Position numbers and translations under genes: made by a program. Below, in pieces: positions 58,627 through 64,000 of a DNA stretch of 64,000 nt (position 1 is its first letter; each line of letters starts with the position of its first letter). Source of the DNA: Bacillota bacterium. Its GTDB lineage: Bacteria; Bacillota; Clostridia; Acetivibrionales; DSM-1351. Under the pieces are notes generated by a model, which did no database searches, was not told the origin of the DNA, and worked only from the letters and a program-made list of their open reading frames with translations. The stretch covers positions 62,001 through 126,000 of the forward strand of contig JAEWMS010000063.1 of NCBI GenBank assembly GCA_023393115.1, given 5' to 3'.

Positions 58627-58866
58627 CTATTTCTTTAATTCTCTCATACAGTCAGGGCATATGTTCTTACCTTTGTAAACCTGTACATCTTTAGCATTTC
58701 CACAGAAGATACATGCTGGCTCATACTTCTTTAATATAATAGTAGACTCATCAACGTAGATTTCCAATGCATCTTTCTCTGCAATATCAAAAGTTCTTCG
58801 TAATTCTATAGGGAGAACAACTCTTCCTAATTCATCGACTTTTCTAACTATACCTGTAGATTTCAT
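58627..58866 (-). CDS. abrB: Transition-state regulator AbrB
   Basis: A 79-residue AbrB. The N-terminal swapped-hairpin DNA-binding domain (TGIVRKVDELGRVVLPIELR) is followed by a tail with Cys52, Cys55, Cys70 and Cys73 (CIFC, CPDC) that looks like a zinc ribbon, common in clostridial AbrB but absent from the B. subtilis protein. It represses stationary-phase and sporulation genes. Start ATG 58866 after GAGGAGG. The promoter contains a Spo0A box. It stands where abrB lies in B. subtilis, next to metS. Confidence 0.92.
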   Translation of the reverse strand: MKSTGIVRKVDELGRVVLPIELRRTFDIAEKDALEIYVDESTIILKKYEPACIFCGNAKDVQVYKGKNICPDCMRELKK

Positions 58867-58897
58867 ATAACATCCTCCTCGATAATTCACTTCATAT

Positions 58898-58945
58898 TTC
58901 GACAAACTTCGTTATTATAATACCATAAATTCCAATAAACGTCAA
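58898..58945 (-). promoter_or_regulatory. abrB promoter with Spo0A box
   Basis: Minus strand: -35 TTGACG (58945-58940), 17-bp spacer, -10 TATTAT (58922-58917). A perfect 0A box, TGTCGAA (58904-58898), lies just downstream of the expected transcription start, the position at which Spo0A represses abrB in B. subtilis. Confidence 0.8.
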
Positions 58946-59016
58946 CGCTCATTTTCAAAAAAGTTATAAAAAAATAATTACTGATAAAATTTTAGGATGC
59001 TGATGGATTAAGAGTT

Positions 59017-59176
59017 TTGACAATTTACTATATTCAGATTGATAATATTACATTTTTGTTAACAAAATTTTAGTAAAATAAAATTACAAAGCTTGAAAAA
59101 TAATACTGGGAATTTAGCGGCAAAAACACTGAGATTTCGACATTATTTCGACACAATATTCAGTGGGGATTCGACA
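59017..59176 (+). promoter_or_regulatory. Plus-strand promoters followed by three Spo0A boxes
   Basis: Two promoter-like pairs: TTGACA-18-GATAAT (59017-59046) and TTGTTA-17-TAAAAT (59056-59084). The second overlaps a perfect palindrome TTTTGTTAACAAAA. Downstream lie three TTCGACA boxes (59136-59142, 59147-59153, 59170-59176), spaced 11 and 23 bp, on the same face of the helix. No clear gene starts here; the transcript would run toward spmA. Confidence 0.6.
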
Positions 59177-59447
59177 CGAAAAGGCAGGCGAATACACAGA
59201 AAGAACTGCTTTATATGGTTATTACTGGTTGCTTGTACCAATCCCCTATATTGGGAGGTGGTTATTCCATACTTCAAAATAATTAAATTCAAATGATTTC
59301 TCATAATATGTATTCACCAGGTTGAACATAATCGGGATGCTGTCCACATATATAATAACGAGGCAATGCTAAGAAAAAGTTATCCGGCAGAAGATCCCTA
59401 GTTTAACTTATGGGTTATAAAAGGGTATCCAAAGTTTAGAGGTGAAT
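59177..59447 (+). other. spmA leader region
   Basis: No convincing gene. A possible sigma-E-type promoter (ACATAAT at 59326-59332, 14-bp spacer, CATATATA at 59347-59354) lies about 90 bp before spmA. A short open frame reading IHQVEHNRDAVHIYNNEAM looks coding-like but has no start or ribosome binding site. Confidence 0.3.
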
Positions 59448-60032
59448 ATGTTAAATTACATTTGGATGGGATTACTTCTTATTGGTTTTACGGTGGGGAT
59501 AGTAAATGGGAGAATTGACCAGGTTACAAAGGCTGCGATAGATTCGGCTCAATCAGCTGTTACTGTGTGCATAGGACTTCTTGGAGTAATGTGCCTTTGG
59601 ACGGGTTTGATGAAAGTGGCCGAGAAAAGTGGCTTGGTTACAGGTATCAGCAGAATTATGCGGCCTGTTATGACTTTTCTGTACCCCGGAATACCGAAGG
59701 ACCACCCGGCACTGGGAGCTATAGTAATGAACCTGGTTGCTAATTTCCTGGGGTTAGGAAATGCGGCCACCCCATTGGGAATCAAGGCTATGAATGAACT
59801 GCAGACACTGAATAAGGATAAGAAAACTGCTACTGATTCCATGTGTATGTTTCTGGTTATGAATACGGCCGCAATACAGCTGGTGCCTGCCAGCATAATA
59901 GCCTTGCGCACTGCCGAAGGCTCAAGAAAACCTGCTGAAATAATTGTCTGCATATGGATTGCATCAGTTTGCGCAACGATAATGGGGATAATTGCAGCTA
60001 AGCTTTTATCGAAGGCATGGAATGACAATTAA
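59448..60032 (+). CDS. spmA: Spore maturation protein A
   Basis: A 194-residue membrane protein with about five hydrophobic segments and the Gate (nucleoside recognition) domain (TVCIGLLGVMCLWTGLMKVAE in part, GNAATPLGIKAM). SpmA and SpmB work together in dehydration of the spore core. Start ATG 59448 follows GAGG; a GTG at 59442 overlaps that site. The pair is placed next to abrB here. Confidence 0.92.
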   Translation: MLNYIWMGLLLIGFTVGIVNGRIDQVTKAAIDSAQSAVTVCIGLLGVMCLWTGLMKVAEKSGLVTGISRIMRPVMTFLYPGIPKDHPALGAIVMNLVANFLGLGNAATPLGIKAMNELQTLNKDKKTATDSMCMFLVMNTAAIQLVPASIIALRTAEGSRKPAEIIVCIWIASVCATIMGIIAAKLLSKAWNDN

Positions 60033-60095
60033 TAATGAAAAGTGAATAGTTAAGAGTTACTATTCACCATTCACTATTCCTTATTCAATTGAAAG
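60028..60095. repeat. Small palindromic intergenic repeat
   Basis: GTGAATAGT-N8-ACTATTCAC followed by CATTCACTATTCC, flanked by AATAATGAAA and TTATTC. This is the look of the small mobile-like intergenic repeats (ATTCACTATTCA type) scattered in bacterial genomes. It lies between spmA and spmB. Confidence 0.5.
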
Positions 60096-60132
60096 TACGG
60101 TAACAGCAATTCAATTAAGCACGGTGTAAAAT

Positions 60133-60684
60133 GTGAGGTCAGACAAAAAAAATATGGGTATAATTAGACAAATATCAGATTACGCCATACCGGCAATCTT
60201 CATTATAATAATACTTGCAGCAGTATTAAAGAAAGTTAAGGCATACGATTTATTTATAGAGGGTGCCAAGGACGGTATAGAAACTGTAATAAAAATAATA
60301 CCATCTCTGGTGGGACTATTAGTTGCTGTTGGAGTTTTCAAGGCCTCGGGGGCCCTTGACCTGCTTATACTTTTACTGCGTCCTGTGATAGATCTGCTGG
60401 GGATGCCACCTGAAGTTGCACCGCTTGCACTGCTTAGACCCATCTCAGGGAGTGCCTCTTTTGCTTTTGTTACCGAAATTATCAAAGCTTTTGGGCCCGA
60501 CACATACGAAGGTCGTGTGGCGGCTACTATGATGGGATCTACAGAGACGATTTTCTATACACTGGCAGTTTACTATGGCTCGGTTGGTGTGAAAAACATA
60601 AGATACACTTTGGTAGCGGCAATAATGGCCGACATTATCAGTGTAATCGCATCACTATGGGCTTGTCGCTTTATTTTCGGATAG
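60133..60684 (+). CDS. spmB: Spore maturation protein B
   Basis: A 183-residue membrane protein with a Gate domain (GLLVAVGVFKASGALD), the partner of SpmA, and the motif RPISGSASFAFVTEI typical for SpmB. Start GTG 60133 gives MRSDKKNMG; ATG 60154 would be closer to the family N-terminus but has a ribosome binding site too far away. It is separated from spmA by a palindromic repeat of about 60 bp. The stop is adjacent to the convergent DUF2600 stop. Confidence 0.92.
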   Translation: MRSDKKNMGIIRQISDYAIPAIFIIIILAAVLKKVKAYDLFIEGAKDGIETVIKIIPSLVGLLVAVGVFKASGALDLLILLLRPVIDLLGMPPEVAPLALLRPISGSASFAFVTEIIKAFGPDTYEGRVAATMMGSTETIFYTLAVYYGSVGVKNIRYTLVAAIMADIISVIASLWACRFIFG

Positions 60685-61743
60685 CTAAAAATACTTTTTT
60701 GTCCTGAACAGGTTTATTACAGTAGTATAAATGAACATTCTTCTTCCGCCGGCCTTTGACAGAGCCTTGCTTGTAATGCTGTTCATACCCTCACTTGCCT
60801 TGGGGTGAGTAATGTATATACTTAATAGAAATTTAACAGCAGTATTTATATATCTGGAGTTTGAGGCCTTAAGTTTTGAGGCTTTATTGATAAAGAAAAT
60901 CAGTCGTTCCTCATATTCCTTTAAATTTTCATAATAAAAATCGTAGTTAATATTACCGGAATATAAATCATCATTATAATTAATATAGCCCTCAAGAATT
61001 TTATGGATGCAACAGACCCAGGGAAAAAATGAATTGTTCAAAGTTTCAGCATTTTGCTCCGTCAGGTCTGGAATAGTGGCTAAGGAAAGCAGGAACTGAA
61101 TACTTAATGTGGAATCAATTGCCATACAGAACTCCCAGCTGGAAAGGTCGGGATACTTCTGACCGTGGGCAGAACTCCAGTTAATTAAGTTCACTTCCTT
61201 GGTATTGTCATCCGAGGAGAACTTTGTTACCTGCAAATCAATGAAAAGTGCCAGAAAGGCTGATATCTGGTCACGTACTACATGGTAGGACGGAAGCGAC
61301 AACACCTTCTGCCGGCACTTTTCTACAAGTATCATTAAATAGCCGCTGTCATCCTTGGACGGGAAAAAGGTGAAGTAGTTTTCATATGAATCACTTCGCA
61401 GATTCAAGGCATCTTTTAATGAGGAAAATATCAGTCTGACAAAGGCTTCAGTACAGGTAGAATTTCGCGAGCATAGTGTGTTAAGGTACTGGGCGATAGC
61501 TTGAAACGAAGAAACCACATCTGCAGCAATTGGGATATTTATACCCGGATACAGCATACATATGGAGGAGACTGCTGCATCAAACTTGTTTTTCTCAAGA
61601 GCTTCCCGGGAGGCTGATTTGATGGACAACTTTTTTATACGTTTCGAATATTTATGACATTCCTTGAGTCTATTATCTACCACGGGGTAGATGTATTTGC
61701 TAAAAATCCGATAATATCCTACACCTTTTATAATACTAATCAT
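60685..61743 (-). CDS. DUF2600 protein (tetraprenyl-beta-curcumene synthase-like), degenerate Asp motif
   Basis: A 352-residue helical protein matching YtpB/DUF2600, the class IB terpene synthases of Firmicutes (YYxxFPSKDDSGYLMILV near 121-137, and WEFCMAIDSTLSIQFLLSL near 206-224). The family's metal-binding motif DYLDNLCDR is here QYLNTLCSR (85-93): every Asp is replaced. The second motif (DDGGYL) is DDSGYL. Mg-diphosphate chemistry may be lost or changed. It converges on spmB and is divergent from metG. Start ATG 61743 after AAAGG. Confidence 0.75.
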   Translation of the reverse strand: MISIIKGVGYYRIFSKYIYPVVDNRLKECHKYSKRIKKLSIKSASREALEKNKFDAAVSSICMLYPGINIPIAADVVSSFQAIAQYLNTLCSRNSTCTEAFVRLIFSSLKDALNLRSDSYENYFTFFPSKDDSGYLMILVEKCRQKVLSLPSYHVVRDQISAFLALFIDLQVTKFSSDDNTKEVNLINWSSAHGQKYPDLSSWEFCMAIDSTLSIQFLLSLATIPDLTEQNAETLNNSFFPWVCCIHKILEGYINYNDDLYSGNINYDFYYENLKEYEERLIFFINKASKLKASNSRYINTAVKFLLSIYITHPKASEGMNSITSKALSKAGGRRMFIYTTVINLFRTKKYF

Positions 61744-61852
61744 ATTGGAAAAACCTTTCGTTTTATTAAAACATATTATCCTGCTTCCAACTACCGATTA
61801 CTGTCTACAAAAAGCTGACTTCTGACCCCTGGCTGCTCTAGAAATATTCTCC

Positions 61853-61881
61853 TTGAAAAAATGAAAACAAATATGTATAGT
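61853..61881 (+). promoter_or_regulatory. metG promoter
   Basis: -35 TTGAAA (61853-61858), 17-bp spacer, -10 TATAGT (61876-61881). It is followed by a small dyad GTAGTA-ATGAG-TACTAC. The leader to metG is about 115 nt; no T-box elements were seen. Confidence 0.75.
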
Positions 61882-62001
61882 AGTAATGAGTACTACCTAT
61901 AAAATTATACCATGTTAGGGAACAATTATTTATATAAAACAATAATAAAATTATATCTTTTTTTGCATATATTGCAATTATTGTTCAAATGAGGAGGAAA
62001 T

Positions 62002-64000
62002 ATGTCTAAAAAAACCTATTATATTTCAACACCTATCTATTACCCAAGTGGAAAGCTACACATAGGACATTCATATACAACTGTTGCAGCCGATGCAGTA
62101 TCCAGATATAAGAGGCTGAAGGGCTACGATGTAATGTTTTTGACCGGAACTGATGAACATGGTCAGAAAATACAGAGAAAAGCCGAAGAAAAGGGAATAA
62201 CTCCAAAGCAGTATGTTGATGAAATTGTTTCAGGCATTAAGGACCTTTGGAAGCTAATGAAGATAACCAATGACAAGTTTATTAGAACAACTGACGACGA
62301 GCATGTGGCAGCTGTTCAAAAAATATTTAAGAAGCTGTACGATCAGGGTGACATTTACAAAAGTGAATACGAAGGCTGGTACTGTACCCCATGTGAATCC
62401 TTCTGGACAAAGACTCAGCTGGTGGACGGGAAATGCCCTGACTGCGGACGTGAAGTAGAACTCACAAAAGAGGAAAGCTATTTCTTCAGACTTTCAAAAT
62501 ATCAGGATAGACTTATAAAGCATATTGAGGAAAATCCTGATTTTATTCAGCCTGTTTCACGTCAGAATGAAATGCTCAACAATTTCCTGAGACCGGGGCT
62601 TGAGGATATTGCCGTATCCAGAACCACCTTCAACTGGGGGGTTCCGGTATCCTTTGATGGAAAGCATGTGGTATATGTATGGATAGATGCATTGTCTAAT
62701 TACATTACTGCTCTGGGTTACTCGGCACAGGATGATTCACTGTTCGAAAAATATTGGCCTGCTGATGTTCACCTTGTTGGAAAGGAAATAGTAAGATTCC
62801 ACACTATAATTTGGCCTGCAATGCTTATGGCCCTCGGGTTGCCTCTTCCCAAGCAGGTATACGGACATGGTTGGTTGCTCCTTGAAGGCGGTAAAATGTC
62901 AAAATCAAAGGGTAATGTTGTTGACCCTCAGATATTGGTAGACAAATACGGACTTGACGCAATAAGATACTTCCTGCTTAGAGAAGTTCCCTTCGGATCA
63001 GACGGTGTATTCTCTAATGAAGCACTTATAAACCGTATAAATTCCGATTTAGCAAATGACCTTGGAAATCTGGTAAGCAGAACTGTGGCTATGATAGATA
63101 AATACTTTGGAGGAGCAATTCCTGCAAATAGGGTTTCAGGTGAATTTGACAGCGATCTTATCGGACTTGTAAGAGAAACTCCCGGAAAAGTTGAAGAACT
63201 TTTGGATAAACTGCAGTTTAGTACTGCGCTGACCGAAATATGGAGAGCAGTTTCTAGAACAAATAAATATATTGATGAAACTATGCCCTGGGTTTTGGCC
63301 AAGGATGAAGCAAACAGTCCAAGACTGGCTCAGGTAATGTACAATCTTGCCGAAAGTTTAAGAATTATTGCAATTCTTATACAACCATTTATGCCTGAAA
63401 CACCTGAAAAAATTTGGAACCAGCTGGGTATAACCGACAGAAGTCTTGTAGAATGGGAAAAAGCCAAAGAGTGGGGAGTATATCCTGTAGGAGCAAGTGT
63501 AAATAAGGGAGAGGTTATCTTTCCTAGAATAGATTTGAAAAAGGAACTGGAAGAGATTGATAAAATGGCCGAAAAGGCCTCAGAAGCTGCCAGGGCTGTT
63601 GAAGCTGAAAAGCTAAAAGAAACACAGAAATCCAGCAATTCAGATAAAGCTCAGGGAGCTGAAAAACAGACTGGCGAGCAGGCTGTAGACGAAGCAAATG
63701 CCAACCTGATAACCATTGACGATTTTGCCAAGGTAGAACTCAGGGTTGCAAAAGTGCTGGAGGCAGAAAAGGTTGAAAAGGCCGATAAACTCCTAAAAAT
63801 ACAGCTGCAGGTTGGTGGTGAGGTCAGACAGGTTGTATCTGGTATAGCTAAATACTACACACCGGAAGAAATGGTAGGAAAGACTTTGATACTGGTAGCA
63901 AACCTCAAACCTGCGAAGCTCAGAGGTATTGAATCCCAAGGCATGATACTTGCGGCTTCAGATGAAAACGGACTGTCTCTGGTAACTTTGGATAAGGACA
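62002..64000 (+). CDS. metG: Methionyl-tRNA synthetase, partial at 3' end
   Basis: 666 codons to the window edge; the full length is likely only a few residues more. HIGH motif 20-23, KMSKS at about 299-303, and one zinc knuckle (CTPC about 129-132, CPDC about 147-150). A Lys/Glu-rich linker leads to the C-terminal tRNA-binding (EMAP/Trbp111-like) domain (DDFAKVELRVAKVLEAEKVE in part). Charges tRNA-Met. Start ATG 62002 follows GAGGAGG. Same relative position as metS after abrB in B. subtilis. Confidence 0.95.
   Translation, partial: MSKKTYYISTPIYYPSGKLHIGHSYTTVAADAVSRYKRLKGYDVMFLTGTDEHGQKIQRKAEEKGITPKQYVDEIVSGIKDLWKLMKITNDKFIRTTDDEHVAAVQKIFKKLYDQGDIYKSEYEGWYCTPCESFWTKTQLVDGKCPDCGREVELTKEESYFFRLSKYQDRLIKHIEENPDFIQPVSRQNEMLNNFLRPGLEDIAVSRTTFNWGVPVSFDGKHVVYVWIDALSNYITALGYSAQDDSLFEKYWPADVHLVGKEIVRFHTIIWPAMLMALGLPLPKQVYGHGWLLLEGGKMSKSKGNVVDPQILVDKYGLDAIRYFLLREVPFGSDGVFSNEALINRINSDLANDLGNLVSRTVAMIDKYFGGAIPANRVSGEFDSDLIGLVRETPGKVEELLDKLQFSTALTEIWRAVSRTNKYIDETMPWVLAKDEANSPRLAQVMYNLAESLRIIAILIQPFMPETPEKIWNQLGITDRSLVEWEKAKEWGVYPVGASVNKGEVIFPRIDLKKELEEIDKMAEKASEAARAVEAEKLKETQKSSNSDKAQGAEKQTGEQAVDEANANLITIDDFAKVELRVAKVLEAEKVEKADKLLKIQLQVGGEVRQVVSGIAKYYTPEEMVGKTLILVANLKPAKLRGIESQGMILAASDENGLSLVTLDKD

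Noticed and set aside
59093..59296. 67-codon open frame between abrB and spmA
   Set aside because: TTG start without ribosome binding site, biased composition, overlaps the Spo0A box cluster; no protein family seen.
61882..62001. T-box leader before metG
   Set aside because: The leader is about 115 nt and lacks the T-box sequence and the specifier/antiterminator stems.

Overview
The window reads as one contiguous stretch of a low-GC, spore-forming anaerobic Firmicute that degrades plant polysaccharides, most like the Ruminiclostridium (Clostridium cellulolyticum/papyrosolvens) group. This is inferred from: codon use rich in A/T; TTG and GTG starts with strong GGAGG ribosome binding sites; spmAB and abrB with Spo0A boxes; an ATP-independent malate dehydrogenase/malic enzyme pair; and many glycan genes. 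No rRNA, tRNA, CRISPR array or complete insertion sequence was seen.

Region 1 (1-9.3 kb): 3' end of a GH13 alpha-glucosidase, a DMT-family exporter, a small membrane protein, the cyanophycin pair cphB-cphA (nitrogen storage polymer), an unrecognised gene overlapping birA, a strange Asn/Gln/Arg-rich low-complexity protein and coaX. Region 2 (9.3-12 kb): LDH-fold malate dehydrogenase and malic enzyme (malate shunt from oxaloacetate to pyruvate), with a perfect Rex-type redox operator in front of the malic enzyme gene.

Region 3 (12-47.6 kb) is an accessory glycan region. It holds a GH2 enzyme, a GntR-LacI (AraR-like) repressor, an LplB-type importer, an AraC regulator, a glucuronoxylan operon (acetylesterase-like protein, uxuB, uxuA, GH67 alpha-glucuronidase), a YesM/YesN two-component system with a second LplB-type importer, a GH16 remnant, a GH94-like phosphorylase, an AraC regulator divergent from a LacZ-type beta-galactosidase, and Gfo/Idh oxidoreductases. 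Several genes here are decaying: a GH3 gene collapsed to an internal-deletion minigene, a GH16 gene truncated at the 5' end and frameshifted, and an AraC/oxidoreductase pair that lost both 5' halves in what looks like one deletion.

Region 4 (47.6-64 kb) returns to core genome: TetR plus CrtI-like oxidoreductase, then a block matching the Bacillus subtilis yaaO-tmk-yaaQ-yaaR-holB-ricT-yabB-rsmI-abrB-metS order. It is interrupted by a ferredoxin gene, a ZTP-riboswitch-controlled AICAR transformylase gene, spmAB and a terpene-synthase-like (DUF2600) gene whose Asp motif is lost.

The most unusual signal is a repeated 5'-leader module. At three unrelated genes (near 2.3, 15.1 and 22.0 kb) short hairpin units, mostly of the form AAAGCC-N-GGCTY and in up to four tandem copies, abut an identical 15-nt translation start, ATGGAGGTTAATATG. 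Other regulatory signals are a 42-bp promoter repeat shared by two regulators, Spo0A boxes around abrB, and tandem TetR-type operators.
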